A DNA stretch of 64,000 nt, taken from positions 171,462 to 235,461 of the forward strand of contig JAKFGP010000059.1 in the NCBI GenBank assembly GCA_021502835.1, read 5' to 3'. This document shows positions 40,540-52,741 of this stretch, piece by piece. Position 1 is the first letter of the stretch. Each line of letters starts with the position of its first letter. The notes beneath the pieces are model-generated. The model did no database searches, was not told where the DNA came from, and was given only the letters and a program-made list of their open reading frames with translations. The translations under genes and the position numbers were made by a program. Source of the DNA: Streptomyces thinghirensis. Its GTDB lineage: Bacteria; Actinomycetota; Actinomycetia; Streptomycetales; Streptomycetaceae.

Positions 40540-40917
40540 CGGCTACGGCCGGTCGACCCCGAACTCGTAGACCACTTCACGGCGCATATTGCGTGCTGAC
40601 GCACAGCCTCCCGAGGTGAGCCCCAGACGCTCGGCGATCGCGTCCGGAGCGGGAACCCGCGGCTGGCTGTGGGCGTCCCAGGCGCTGCCCTGCCCTCGCC
40701 CTTGTCCCGGCCTCGAGGGAGGCGCCGTCCTGCGCTCGCGGCGTCGGGAGCGCACCAGGCGCAGGCGCTCACGCGCTTCGCGAACGTAGGTGCCTGAGCC
40801 GGCCCGTCCTTCAACGAAGACCATCGACGATCAAACGGTCCATGGCTCCTCAGCCGGCACCCGGGCGCGCAGAACATCGGCCAGGTTCAGGTACGGCGCC
40901 TGCCGGGGCATCGGCAT
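40540..40917 (-). pseudogene. GntR-family regulator remnant
   Basis: Starts MPMPRQAPYLNLADVLRARV at 40917. It then skips most of the winged helix and continues in another frame with RLIVDGLVFVEGRAGSGTYV and REARERLRLVRS. The helix-turn-helix core is absent, so it is a deletion derivative. Confidence 0.55.
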
Positions 40918-41459
40918 TCCTCCCGTCTCACATGCGCGACGATTGGTCGCAGGAACTCGGCAAGCTACTGCACTGGCAGAAAGCTGCTGGAGCAGAAGCA
41001 CGCGCCGCGTTCATGCCGTTCCGCCTCGATCGCCAGTTGACTGGCGGCTGGCCGCGCTCGAACGCCGGCGGCACGGACCGGACTAGCGACTCCGGTTCGG
41101 CACGTCCGGAGATCTCAAAGCCGGGTGAGACCGTGCAGCCGCAGGATGCGGTATCCTCGTCACTGGCAGCGCGTCGACCGGGTTCAGTTTCCTAGTGCTG
41201 GCGAGATCGTCCTGCGAACGCCACTGTGGGCCTGGTGGGTTGGCGTCGGCTTCCTGTGGTGGGCTACGTTGTGCAGTCATGACTACCGGGACGGCATTGC
41301 GCCACACACGGATTGGTGACCCGGTGCTCTTCTGAGCGCCGTACGCGGCCGGTGCCGGCCCGCTGTTGCATCGAGGATCTCGCGCTGCTGCGCGGGCTCC
41401 GCCTCCGTCGTGTTGATCACAGGCCCGACACACATCAACCACGACAGGAGAATTCGTCA
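40918..41459. other. About 540 bp with only a short unassigned reading
   Basis: The plus strand near 40933-41087 reads MRDDWSQELGKLLHWQKAAG and AEARAAFMPFRLDRQLTG, ending (one frame over) LAALERRRHGPD and a stop. It looks like a real protein tail but I cannot place it. From 41090 to 41459 I see nothing coding. Confidence 0.35.
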
Positions 41460-42195
41460 TGCCCACCAAGATGTTGCAGATTCCCACCGCGGACGGCCAG
41501 GCCGACGCGTTCGCTGCCTTCCCCAGTGGTGAGGGGCAGCACTCAGGGGTGCTCATGTACGCGGACGGCTTCGGGATCCGGCCCGTGCTGCGGGAGATGG
41601 CCCGCGAACTGGCCGGGCACGGATACTACGTACTCGTGCCCAACCTCTTCTACCGGCACGGTCCGGCACCGGTGATCGAACTTCCCGAGCACATTGGAGA
41701 AGAGGTCCGGCCGGCGCTCTTTGCCCAGCTGATGCCCCTGATCGAGGCGCACACCGAAGAACGCGTCCCGAGCGACGCCGACGCCTATCTCAAGTTCCTC
41801 ACCTCTCAGCCCGAGGTCAGCGCCGGCCGGTCGCGGTGACCGGCTACTGCATCGGCGGACTCCTGGCGACGCGCACCGCCGCGTGCCCACCCCGGCCAGG
41901 TAGCCGCACTCGCGGCATTCCATGGGCCGGTGGGAGTCGACGGACCCGAGAGCCTTTTCCAAGATCACCGCCGAGGTGCACTTCGGCCACGCCGAGAGCG
42001 ACTTCGACGCCTCGAGGCCCTCGGCGAGCTCAACCAGGCATTGATGAGGCCGGCGTCGGCTACACCTCCGAGATCTACCCAGGCACCGTCCACGGTTTCA
42101 CCATGTCCGACACCGATGCCTTCAACGCCGCCGCACTGCAGCTTCACCGGGACCGCCTGTTGCCACTTCTCGACCGCACCCTGACCAAGAGCTGA
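41460..42195 (+). CDS. Dienelactone hydrolase family protein
   Basis: About 245 residues, starting MPTKMLQIPTADGQADAFAA after AGGAG. The nucleophile Cys is in AVTGYCIGGLLATRTAA, the acid Asp should lie near HFGHAESD, and the His is in YPGTVHGFTMSDTDAFN. This Cys-Asp-His set is typical of dienelactone hydrolases, which open enol-lactones or act on related esters. Frames shift near 41833, 41890, 41960, 41997 and 42035. It stands alone without other aromatic-degradation genes. Confidence 0.8.
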
Positions 42196-42412
42196 GGTTC
42201 GGCGCGAGAAGCAAGCCCGAGGTACACGTCTCCGGAGGACTGTGCGATGTTCCAGAGTCAGTGGAGGGTGGGTGGCGCCGATGCCCTGGCCGTCGGGCAT
42301 CTGGTCAAGGGTGCGGTCGAGCGGGTTCGGTTCCAGCGCTGTGGCCCACCCCGTCCACGGCCGGTGCTTCTCGGGGCTGCCGGTCGCCGGGCCGGTGCCC
42401 GCGTCGCTCGGG

Positions 42413-43436
42413 TCAGGGGGTCAGGACGGTCTTGCCGGCCAGGTCTCCGGCGGCAGCCGGGGCGCGGACCGCGCCTGGTCGGCGCGCAGCCGCTCGGCCA
42501 GGTCTCCGCCTTCGGCCCGGGCGGCCAGCTCGGCGATCCGGGCGAACTGGCCGGCGGCGCGGGCGTGACCGGGCAGGTCGGCCAGTGGCAGCCGCTGGGC
42601 CACCTCGATCACCAGTTTTCCGGCGTCGACGTGGGCGACCAGCCCGGCGAGTTGGGCGACGTGCGCTGCGCGCGAACACGTGTACTGTGCGCACCCCGCG
42701 CCCGGCATCCTGCGGGCCGGGAGTGGTGACGCCGACGAAGGCTCTGCCGTCGGCGACCAGGTCCACCAGCTGCGCGTTCTCCTCGGAGGTGGCAGCGAGC
42801 AGGGCACCACGTCGAAGTGCTGCCCAGTCAGCGCCTGCACAACGGGGTCGCGTAGTCGACGATCCGGTCCGCGCCGTAGGAGCGGACACGGTCGCGGCTG
42901 AGCGCACCGGCGGTCGCGGTCACGGTGGCACCGGACTGCGCGGCAAGCTGGACGCGTACCTGCCCACTGCGTTGCCTGCACCGTTGATCAGGATGTTCTG
43001 CCCAGGCTTGAGGTCGGCTGGTTCCGAACAGGGCCTGCCAGCGCCGTCAGCCCGACAAGGGGCAGGGCCGCGGCGTCGGCCAGCTCGACGGTGCGGGGAG
43101 CGGTGGCTAGCGCCTCGGCGGAGGCGGCGACGTATTCGGCGGCCGCGCCGGGCGCGGTCGCCGGCAGAAGCGCGACCACCGCGTCCCCCACGCCCAGTTG
43201 GGCACGCCCTCGACCTCGGTGATGACTCTCGGACAGGTCGAGGCCGGGAATGTGCGGGAAGGCCAGTGGGATCAGGTCCTGTCGCAATCCCGCGCGGAGG
43301 CCGAGTCCGCGTCGTTGCACGAGGTGCCGGCCACCATGTCCGCCATTACTTGGCCCGCACCTGGCAACCGGCCGGTCTGCCTTCCTCGTGGACGAGCACG
43401 TCGCGCTGCCGCCGTAGGAGGGTAACGCACCGCTTC
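42413..43436 (-). CDS. NADP-dependent alcohol dehydrogenase/quinone oxidoreductase (MDR family)
   Basis: About 320 residues across many frame changes (43400, 43320, 43205, 43020, 42950, 42860, 42790, 42690, 42500). Signs of the medium-chain reductase fold are PLAFPHIPGLDLSGVI in the GroES-like part, GDAVVALLPATAPGAAAEYV, ADAAALPLVGLTAL, and the nucleotide site NILINGAGNAVG. The C-terminus AGLVAHVDAGKLVIEVAQRL and GKTVLTP is also usual. No zinc-ligand cluster is seen, so the QOR-like branch is more likely. The neighbours give no pathway. Confidence 0.65.
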
Positions 43437-43689
43437 ATGAATCCTCTCCTGGCTTCAGCCAGGCGAGCCAACGGTTACCTTCAGGGTCAGCGAGCAGGGT
43501 CGCGGCCAGTTGCATCAACACCACGGGGTGTACAGCTCGCAGGAGGGTCGAACTCGCCGCGATCGCCACTTCGCCACGTGCAGCGGGTGAGCTCGCCGCG
43601 CAGACCGTGGTGGACCGTGCCGGCGTTCGGTGCGCAGGCGAGCGGGTCTCGGCGAGCAGCAGAGCTGGGCTGGTGACCAGAAGAGGAAC

Positions 43690-43915
43690 GGTGATGCGCG
43701 TCCTCGACGCTGACGCCGATGCCGTTGATCTCGCCGTCCAGGTCGAGGAGTGCCGGGTTGCCGTTGACCAGGGTCGGGTTCGGTGGAGAAACGTCTTCGA
43801 ACTTGCCCATGCCCCCGGCGAACATACGGGCCACGCGGCCGGTGTGCCAGGACCGGCTGCAGCGCGGCGTGGCTTGATGCCGCCGTCGCTCATCAGGACG
43901 ACACCAGGGCGAGTA
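43690..43915 (-). pseudogene. SigJ-type ECF sigma factor C-terminal (SnoaL-like) fragment
   Basis: The minus strand reads VVLMSDGGIKPRRAAL, GRVARMFAGGMGKFEDVSPP and NPTLVNGNPALL, then DLDGEINGIGVSVEDA. This is the C-terminal extension of SigJ-like ECF factors. The sigma-2 and sigma-4 regions are not present upstream, and the last strand is lost into unrelated sequence. Confidence 0.6.
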
Positions 43916-46390
43916 TCTCAAGGAGGTTCGAGGGTCTCGGTTTCGACGGCGTGCTGGCGACTCCAGGACCTGGCCGGCCTTCGCCTCGTAGGTCACCCAG
44001 GCGGGGCGGCGGCGGCCGATGTGCCGGCGGGCGCGGTGGGCGATTTCCAGGTCACCGGACCCGGACCGTCGAGCGGCAGCCGACTCCTGGCGCCCACGCC
44101 GCGGCCGACGCCGGCGAACTCGCCGCCGCGCAATGACTCCCAACGCGCACGCATCCACTCGCCGTCGTCTTCGTCGACCACCGGCCTGTCTCACCAGGTG
44201 CGCCCCCACTCCACCGTCCGGCCACGGCGACCGCCTCGAGCTCGAGCAGACCTACAAGCTGCTACGCACCTCGCCGTACGTCGGCCACCGGGCGCCAACG
44301 CCGCCACCGCCATCCTCATCGCCGCCGTAGCCATCGTCGCCGCCTACCGGCAGCTCCATCCCCAGCCCACAAGCTCAACGGCTCGACGTCGACCTGAGCG
44401 CCGAACTCGCCGTGACCGTCGCCGACTTCGACCACCTCGACAAGTACACCGGTGATCCTGCGCCGGCCTCGACGTCCGCGCCGGCATCACCAAGGCCTGG
44501 CGTGCTTAGCCCGGCCGCCTGGATCTCCGAGTTGCTGCTGCACGCAGGCGTCCAACCGCCGAAGCCTGTTCGACTCCGCCGCCGTACCTGCACGGCCGCC
44601 GGCAAGCACCGCAACCTCGTCCTGCAGGTCATCATCGAGTGTCCCCCTGCGTCCGTACGCACTCTCCCCCGCAGCCGACGCCGCTGTAGTCGCGCTCCAC
44701 TCCCGCACGGTGTCCGGTTCCAAGGGTAGGTCGCGCGTGCACTTCTCCGCCAACGCGACGAGCGTCAGTCGTCGCCGCATCGGCGAGCACGCCGCCGTCA
44801 GCGCCTGGGTGATGTCCCCTGCAGGCCGTCGCCGGGGTCGAAGGCGTTCGGGCGGTGCGCTCTTCCGCGCCACGGGACCTTGCAGCATCCGCGGAGGCTC
44901 CCAGCCGGGCGCGTGCGGACGGCCATGCAGGTGCTCCTCGTGGAGTTCCCCAGTACCTCATCAAGCCGGCGGAATTGTCGCCGCCATGGCCGCCATCCGC
45001 ACGGCTTCGCCGAGCAGAGGAGGCCGAGAGGAAGAGGTTGCGCCGCGTCGCGCGCAGGTCGGCCGATGATCTGCTGCGCGGCCAGCATGCGCGTGCGCAG
45101 CCGGAAGGTGCTTGGGTGTCACCGATGACGGCCCATCCGGTTCCTCATCCGCCAGAACGGTGGGATTCGCCCTGCTCGGCGGCCGCTACACGATCACTTC
45201 TTCCAGTTCGACACCTTGAGCCGCAGCCAGTTGACCTGGAAGGCCCTGTGGGCGAGTTGATGTCGGAGGGCGCCGATAGGCTTCTCCGGCATGCTGAAGA
45301 TACCGTCGTGCCATCGCCGATGTGGCCGAGGAGCAGGCGGGCCTGGTGACTGAGGCCGCAGGCGGCCGCATCGAGCCAGCCCCGCCGTCCTCCCACGAGC
45401 TCCTTGAAGGCCGTGATGATAAGACCGTCGCCACACTGGGGTCGTGCGGTTGCGCGGCGGGACACGGCCCTCATTCCCACAGTTGTATCGCGCACTGGCT
45501 GTTGCTGGCCCCGGATGATCCTGCCTCGGGGCGGCCGCGCCCGCTGCCGGTGTCGCATCGCACGGGGCCGCCGTGCCGTCTACGCCGTCGGCAACACTGC
45601 CCAGCCCGGCAGCAGAGTTCCACCGTTCCACCCACACCGCCACTTCCTCCCAGGACGTCCTCGTCCACCACGCCGAGCTGGATGCCGCAGGACTTCCGCG
45701 GGTAGGGCCTGCCGGTGACCTCGCCGGGCCGCACCCTTGAGGACATCGCAGGCAGGCCGCCGCAGCATATCGATCTGAAGGATTTGGGGCGTATAGCCAC
45801 GAACCTCTGCAGCGGCAGCTGAGCACGCAGGCCGAACTCACTAGGCCCTCGAGGCTCTGGAACTGTTGGCACCAGGAAACCGGCGGCCAGACCGGCTGTA
45901 CCTACTCTGGCCAGCGTGGATGAATTGCGCCGAGACGCCGCGGACTCCCGGGAGGACGCGTAGATGTCGACTTTGGGGCTGGACACTTTGCAGGTATCGA
46001 TTGGAGGCGCTTTCCGGGAGGCGTTCCCTCAGTGGCGGGCGACGCCGGGCTGTGGCGGCGCGAGCGCGCGCTATCCGGAAGTTCGACGAACGGCGTGCGC
46101 TCTGCAGCAAGTGCATGATGTCGGACCTGACAGCACCGCGTCACCGCAGACCAAGACCTCGGCTGGCTGCTGATCGGCTCGCTGGCCCTGCCCGCCCGTC
46201 CTGCGGAGGGCGACTGGCCCGCCGACTTCGGCATACGCTGGGTATCACAGACATCCCCCAGCAGCACGTGATGCCGCGCGCAGCTCGCTCGACCTCGACC
46301 TGTGCGCCAGCGCCGTCACGGATCCCGACCCAGGCCGGGCCGCCGACCTGTATCGGGGCGCGGTGGGCAGGCCCGCCGCGTCGCCCTAAC
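43916..46390. other. About 2.5 kb of degenerate DNA, no assignable gene
   Basis: All frames hold open stretches of up to 280 codons, but they are low-complexity Arg/Pro/Ala translations. I find no domain. A few more protein-like scraps exist (for example NAATAILIAAVAIVAAYRQL near 44300 plus). None extends far enough to name. Confidence 0.4.
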
Positions 46391-46394
46391 CGCC

Positions 46395-46715
46395 CGGCCA
46401 CACCGGCAGCGCGCACGGCATCGGGCTGGGCGGCCTCGTGCGCTACACGGCCGGCGAACTCAACATCTTCCCCAACGGCCAGGTCATGGGCATCGTGGAC
46501 CGCCACGCCCGTCGACCCGCGCTTCGACCGGCGCCACACCGGGACCGTCGATGACCCGATCCCCATCGAGATCATCAAGCCGCCCGCCAAGGTGGCGGTC
46601 ACCGGGGCCCGACACAAGCACTTTTTCGCCCGGCTTTCCCCATCGACCTGCCCGGATTCACCCTGTTCCGCGCCTTCACCGAAACCCTGCAGCCAACCAG
46701 CTGGCCCAAGGCCAT
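46395..46715 (+). pseudogene. Unidentified protein fragment
   Basis: A protein-like string crosses frames: LVRYTAGELNIFPNGQVMGI, VDDPIPIEIIKPPAKVAVTG, ARHKHFFARL, then FPIDLPGFTLFRAFTETLQP. Its amino-acid balance differs from the shadow frames around it. I do not recognise the family. Confidence 0.35.
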
Positions 46716-48200
46716 ATCACATCATGCTCGGGGCCCGGAACGAGGAGACCGCCATGGCACCGCCAGTTGCCAGATCGCCTGCGTTTCTGCATTTGCGCGC
46801 ACCTGCTGATCGATGCCGACCGCGTGGAGGTGGGGAAGACCAGGTCCAACCTGGAGACCTGATGGCGATCGTGCCGTGCTCACCGCTTCTATGCCAGAAA
46901 AGGCCGGCCTGGAACCGGTCGTGGCCGAAGAAGGCCGATTGCGCCGAGCGCGGCATGCCGCTCGGGGACCCGCGCCTCGGCCAATGGAGCAGCCCGAAGG
47001 GCCGCTGGATATCGAGCTTCAAGCCACCACGTTGTCGGCAACGGCAGAGCCTGGACAAGCCGGAAGTCCGCGACGCGACCGCCTGGAAACCACCCAGGCC
47101 ATCGCGGGCGTATCCGGCGTGCTGGCCGCTCGCCCGGCCTGCTCCACTGCCCTGATGGCCTGCGCGTGCTCGGCCCTCCGGTGGTCTCGCCAATACCTCC
47201 ACCTCGAAGCCGGGTGCGGTGTTCCCGAAAGGCGGTGCCGCGGTCGCTGCCACGGATACGCGACCTCCGCCGAGGCCAACTGCTGGAGACCTGCCAAGCG
47301 CTGGAGAACCTCCCCGCTGACACTCTGCTGCTGGCGTACGGGCCAGCAGCGCCGGGTTCCGATGCTGTCCAGGACTACCATCGCTATGTACTGGAGATCT
47401 ACGACACTGGCGACGGCCGCGGACCGCAGTCCAGTCGCGAATTTCAGATCGGTGGTTTACCCACAGCGCCTTCCCGCCACGCCGGTAGGTAAACCCATTT
47501 CATAGCCCCCCTACTCCTCCAAAGGCAGCGAGACGCTGGCCTGATAGCTTCAGGATTGACCGTCACCGCTGGCTGACGGCCAATCTGGTGTTCTGCGATG
47601 TTCTTCGGGCGTGGACGGTTGGCTTGACGTCTCCGGACATCCAATTGTTGAACCGCCGACCTGGCGAACGTTCCCGGTCAGAGTACTAGGGGCAACGGAC
47701 CCCCTGGTTCTTTATCGTTCCTTGGATCAGACCGCCGAAGACACGGCCGCTACCGTCTTCGCCGATGAGTGACACGGATGCGTAGGCAGCAGCGCACCGA
47801 TGCTGGCAGATAGCAGAGCGGCGGAACTGCCAGGCAGATGGACTGGCCGAACGCATCGCCTCGGACTTCGACGAGGGCCTGACCTACGTGACCGACAACG
47901 GGAACTCTGCAGACCAGTAAGGAAGTCCCGCCGCCTTCCGCAAGCTGAGCGAGGAACGGTCGTATGGGAGCGCGCGGGTCCCGGTTCTGACGCCGGCGGC
48001 GAGGAGGAGTGACCTGGAGGGCAGCGGCAGGTCGACTGACCGGTCGCCTGGAGCTCAGGCGGCAGACCCAGCAGGGCAAGCGCATAACGTGCGTTAATCG
48101 GTCCCGTCGGATCGATCAGCGCGCATCAGTTCGCCCACCACCCAGCACTTCCTCCATCCAGGACGCGGGCCGCCTTCTGGCTGAGTCAGGTCCTGCTGGT
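46716..48200. other. About 1.5 kb without a recognised gene
   Basis: One short plausible reading is LLETCQALENLPADTLLLAY near 47280-47340 plus. Between 47500 and 47760 the base composition becomes less GC-rich and no frame looks coding. Confidence 0.35.
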
Positions 48201-48309
48201 TTCGCATGCCTGCCACCGATGCGAATATCCTCGCGCAGCGGCCCGCCGATCAGTTCCAGGAGCTCCGCAACCGGGCGGCCGCGCCAATCCGGTCGGATCG
48301 GCCTGTTCT

Positions 48310-48790
48310 GCCTACAGCCTGGTATCCGTCCAGCAGTGCCGTTCCCAGATTTGGGTCCGCCGCCACGAGTCGGCGAGGTAGCCACCTTGCCGAGGCCTTT
48401 CGCACCACGCCCACGGTGGGCAGTGGACGAGTTCAACGCTCTTCGGAAGCACGTGGTCAGCGAAGGACAAGCTGCTCGTGGCGGCCGGAGGGCGGGGGTC
48501 AACCAGGTCGTCGAGTAGCAGGTCAGCGCCACATGCCAGCGCCGTGGCGCCACCTCCAGCCCTTGCCGTCAGGGGCGGTGGCTCCCAGGGCGACGATCTT
48601 CTGCCAGTTGACGAGCAGGCCGGCGCGGCCATAGGGGTCGATCAAGCGTTCTCGCGCGTAGACGAAACCTTGCCGGTCGCCTGGCGACGAGTACGTGGTC
48701 CCAGCAGCGGAAATAGTTCAGCGGGCAACTGGTCCACGGAGTTGAGTGAACAACGACAAGGCCTTCGTGACGGATCACCTCCCGGTTAAG
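48310..48790 (-). pseudogene. Unidentified protein fragment
   Basis: The minus strand reads RERLIDPYGRAGLLVNWQKI, VALGATAPDGKGWRWRHG, then across frames DLLLDDLVDPRPPAATSSLS and FADHVLPKSVELVHCPPWAW. It is protein-like but of unknown family and has no clear ends. Confidence 0.35.
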
Positions 48791-49327
48791 CCTAGCCCGG
48801 GAGGAGGACTGATATCGAGGTCGCTGGTCGGCGTGGAACGGCCCTGCAGCTGACCCACCGAGAACGGCCCCGAGCGACCGCGGAACAGTTCCCGGCCGCA
48901 GTGACCAGCCTGAGCTACCGCAGCTTCTTGATCACTCATGGGCATCCATCGCCGTGCCGACCTGTATCCAGACCTGGCGACAGTCTGGGACCACCGTCAT
49001 GTACTTAAACACTCACTACAGCTGGTACCGCTGGTGCGCAACCGTGCGTGACCGCGTGACCGCTGTACCCTGGAAGAGCCTGGCCTGCCGGTCCTACTAC
49101 CGCGTGGGCTGATCATGGCTTTCATGACCTGCATAGATGTTGCGGTCTTCTTCATCTAAAGAGCCACGGAGAGTGGTGAACCGGTGAGATTCATACGAGA
49201 GCTCCGTCAGTACCAAGGCCGGCAACTGCACTGGGCCCTCCACCCGCTGCCTCTGGTGGACTCTACGATGCGTCGGTCCTCCGGTGATCCGGGCCATCGT
49301 TCGCAAAGGGAACCACGCCCGTCCAGC

Positions 49328-50260
49328 TACGTCATCAGGATGGCCGCCATGGGCGCGGCGTCGGTCCTCTCCGTTGCCGGGTGCACGGGGAGCAGGGCGC
49401 AGGCGGGGCCGTGGTGGAACGAGCCGCGAGGCCCGCCTCCTGGACGGACCTGCTGGTGCGGACCGGCGCACGGGACATCGTCCACGACGACACCGACCAC
49501 CAGTCACCAGGTCAGATCACGGGTCGGTTTCCGTCCGGGGCCGGAGGAGGACATGCGGGGGCGTGTGGACGACGAGCTGAAGGCATGGTCCCCCATAATT
49601 ACCCACCTCGAGGTCACCAACACCAAGTCGGAAGAAGTGATCCTCGCCTACATGGCGGACAGCAACCGGCCTTTGAACGGCACCGGATTACCGCAATGGC
49701 GGGCCCAGCATTCCCCGCGTGCGTACTGGCGCGGCCGATCACCATGCGCGGACACCGCGCCGAAGACGCTGCGCCTGCGACTCTACACCACCTGCCTGAC
49801 CTACGCGCTGCCCGAGGGCGTCGGCGTGCTGTCGCTGATTTACCAACGCCGACGGCTACCTCGACGAGGGCGGCGCGGTCGCCACCTGGCCCGTCGAAGG
49901 CGGTGCCGAGCAGGCGTCCGCCGAGCCTGCGTGCGCTTCGGCGACATCGTTCCCGTCCGGTGGGACGCCCGCGAGGACGGCGTCCTCGAACCGCCCGCCA
50001 GTTTCCGCGCGCCGGGCAGTGCTGACCCGCGGGCTCGACCAGACCAACGGCGAGGCCGAGGAGCCATGTCCTGCACGACGTGTCGGTCACCTACACCAAC
50101 ACCGGGCCGAAAGACCTTTACGCCGACCTGCCGACAGCGTCCGCGCCTGGCCACCGAGGGCGGTCGGCAGATGGGGAGACCCCCTTCGTCCCCCAGGGCG
50201 AAGATCCCCGGCTGTCCGCCGACCGGGTCGTCGCCGGATGATCCCGCCGGGGTGATGGGC
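49328..50260 (+). pseudogene. Putative lipoprotein remnant of unknown function
   Basis: It opens with a lipobox-like MAAMGAASVLSVAGCTG. Scattered frames follow: RVDDELKAWSHNYPHLEVTN, SEEVILAYMADSNR, NADGYLDEGGAVATWPVEGG, SFPSG/FGDIVPVRWD and VTYTNTGPKDLYADLPTASA. It looks like a secreted actinobacterial protein broken by several shifts. The function is not recognisable. Confidence 0.4.
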
Positions 50261-51680
50261 GCGATGGCGCAGACCACTGTGGACGACGACGACGACAAAC
50301 CGCTGGGGTTTCGCGAGGCGGGCCGGCCGGGACTGGTGGCCTGGCGGGTCTTCTTCACCGAGGTGGCTGGGTCAGCCGGCCGCCATCATCGAGGATCCCG
50401 AATACCAGTCGGTATCTCCAGCACTTTGCTTTGGCACCAGATGCGGCGCCTGCAGAGCAAGGCGGAAGAGGGTCGCTGGCCGTCTCCAGACCAGCCAGAG
50501 CGAAGCAGGAGACCACCCGGCCTGCGCCTTCCCCACCTGACTGACCGACCGAGGCCGCACCTCGACGCCTGGCACACGGAGAAGCCTGCCATCCGTCGCC
50601 GGCCCAGACTGCTTCGAGCTGGTGTACGAAGACGAGCGGATGGCTCCGCCTCACCCTGCCCACCCTCATGTCATCAACCAGGATGAAGCGTCGATGCATC
50701 AGCACCGCCGACTCGCCATTCTCCGGTGGGCCCTCAACGACGACTTCCCTGCCCTGCGGGCTCCGGCCGCTGCCCACTGGTTCCTCGGCGCCCAACCCGT
50801 CACCTCCATCGTCCGCCCCCCGCCGACGACGTCCTCGGCGATTGGGACCACCGTCGCCGTCCGGCCGGGAGATCCGCCGTCCCCGCTGTTCGAGCACGTC
50901 GCTGACCCTCATGCGGGCCTACATCCTTCCCGCCAGCACCCGCCCCACGTCGGCAGCAGAAGTCGTACTGGCTTCCCCGGTCGCGCGCCCGGACAGCTTA
51001 TGAACTTCGTCAACCTCCACGTCCATCCGCGGAAACTGGCGTCCCACGCACGCGGCAGGGCCTCGCGATCCGCCAACTCCTCCTCCAGGCCCGGCCCCCG
51101 TCATCGCGAAGACACCCGGCTACCACGACAAGATAGCCACCCGCCCTGCTCACCGAAGCTGGATGTACCCGGGCGCGACACGTCCCCGGCGACCACTCAC
51201 GGTACGTCAGGATCGACCACTCGTCCAGTTGTGGAAGCGCGCCCGCTTGGGACCGCACGCGCCGTCGGCGAGGGCCTTGTCGTAATCCTGCTACGCCGCG
51301 GTGCCGACCCCGGTCTTCGGCGCGTTCATGGGGACGTAGTCCTGGAGTAGACGACGCGACGACGAGTCGTGGACCGTCCAAGAGGCGGCCCACGACCCGA
51401 GCGACGACGGCGGCTGTCACCGTGAGCACGGCTGCGACCCGGCGGCGCGGCGTAGAGACAAGACGGGATATCACCAGCGGATGGTACGGAACGGCGCATA
51501 GGTAGCGGACGACCGGGGTCTTGTGCCAGCAAACGAGGGCGCCTTCGGCGGCCAGCACACGGTGACACCGCGACCGACCTCACCGAGGAATCCACGACGG
51601 GGCAACCTTCGAGCCCACGCCCCGAGGCCGGACCACGCTGCGCCGTGCTCTTCTTGAGCGCGGAGCATGGTCCAGGTCTC
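50261..51680. other. About 1.4 kb without a recognised gene
   Basis: One plus-strand string (YEDERMAPPHPAHPHVINQD, then EASMHQHRRLAILRWALNDD near 50620-50740) and a minus-strand hydrophobic string near 51400 are the only protein-like parts. Neither can be assigned. Confidence 0.35.
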
Positions 51681-51689
51681 GTCAGTGGG

Positions 51690-52741
51690 CGCCCTCCCGT
51701 CGCCGCCCACTGGTCTGGTGAGTGGCCGGTCGTGGCGTCGTCCTCCCAGCCGTCGACCTGCGGAAGTAGCCAATTCGCGAGCGGAGTGTCGGGCCCACCC
51801 GCCCTGGTCGGCGATGGCCACGGCGTCCCTGCCGCGCTTGCGGCGGTCGGCCAGGCCGATGCGGAGGAGGGGCCGGTCCAGGCGAGCGTGACCCGGTACG
51901 GGTGCTGATCCGCTTCACGGCCCGGGTGACGGAGTCGGGGACCGTGTTGCCGGTGACGTTGCCGTGCCGGTCGACGCCGACGAACGCGGGCGCGTCGGCC
52001 GTGTGACCAGCGCGGCTCAGCCTCGGTAGCGAGGCGGCCCCGGTACGCTCTCCACGCCCTCCACCGAGCAGACCCCCGGGTCCTGTTGATAGGGGCTGAT
52101 CTTCGCGTCACGGACGCTGTGCTTCGGTCTTGCCGGTGAGCACCGACACGAACTGCGGCTGCGCGGCGTCAGGGTGACGTCCCCGGCGAGGAGACCGGCG
52201 GGTCCCGAGCACGCGAGGGCGTAGTGGAAGTCGGTCAGGACGAGCGCCTTGTCCCGAGCCCCGGCGAGCGTGTCGGGGCAGGTTCTCGCCATCCAGGGAC
52301 AGGTCCGGGGACTTCAGCCGCGGTGGCCTGGTCTCGCCGCGCCGCTCCTCTGCCTTGAGCAGCTGTACGGCTGCTGCCTCCAGTGTCGCCCTCGCCTGGC
52401 CTGGTCGTCCTGGCCCACCTTCGCGCCACGGCGGCGCAGCTCCACGACGGCCCTGGCGATAACCGTGTCAGCTGACGACGGGCGTAGCCCTTGCCGTTCA
52501 CTTGGTCCAAGTCCAGCAGCCCATGACGAACGCTACCAAGGTGCCGCGCTGTGGTCTCCAGCCCGGGGAATCTCCTGCGCCGCGCAGAAGCGCGTCCAGA
52601 CCTTCCACGCCTTCGCGTATGTGTCCGTCGTAGTGGTCGGGCGCAGTCGCCGCTGCACCTCGTCCGCGAAGTCCGCGTCCGCGAGGCGTTGTGGGCAACC
52701 TGCACGCCGCGGCGTTCCGCCCACTGGACGACGAGGCCGGC
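51690..52741 (-). pseudogene. Degenerate tyrosine recombinase (phage/plasmid-type integrase)
   Basis: N-terminal SAM-like core-binding part: DADFADEVQRRLRPTTTTDT, YAKAWKVWTRFCAAQEIP and GTLVAFVMGCWTW. Catalytic part: CPDTLAGARDKALVLTDFHY, GLLAGDVTLTP, KTKHSVRDAKI, VGVDRHGNVTGNTVPDSVTR and LLRIGLADRRKRGRDAVAIA. The tyrosine block is near IGYFR, followed by VDGWEDDATTG. The box II motif should read TGHSLRIG but gives TGPLLRIG, so the catalytic His appears lost. At least ten frame changes occur. It joins a truncated ureC directly at 52741/52742. Confidence 0.75.

Noticed and set aside
43993..46116. Several 100-280 codon open frames
   Set aside because: Arg/Pro/Ala/Ser-rich translations in all frames, with no conserved motif; expected by chance at this GC content.
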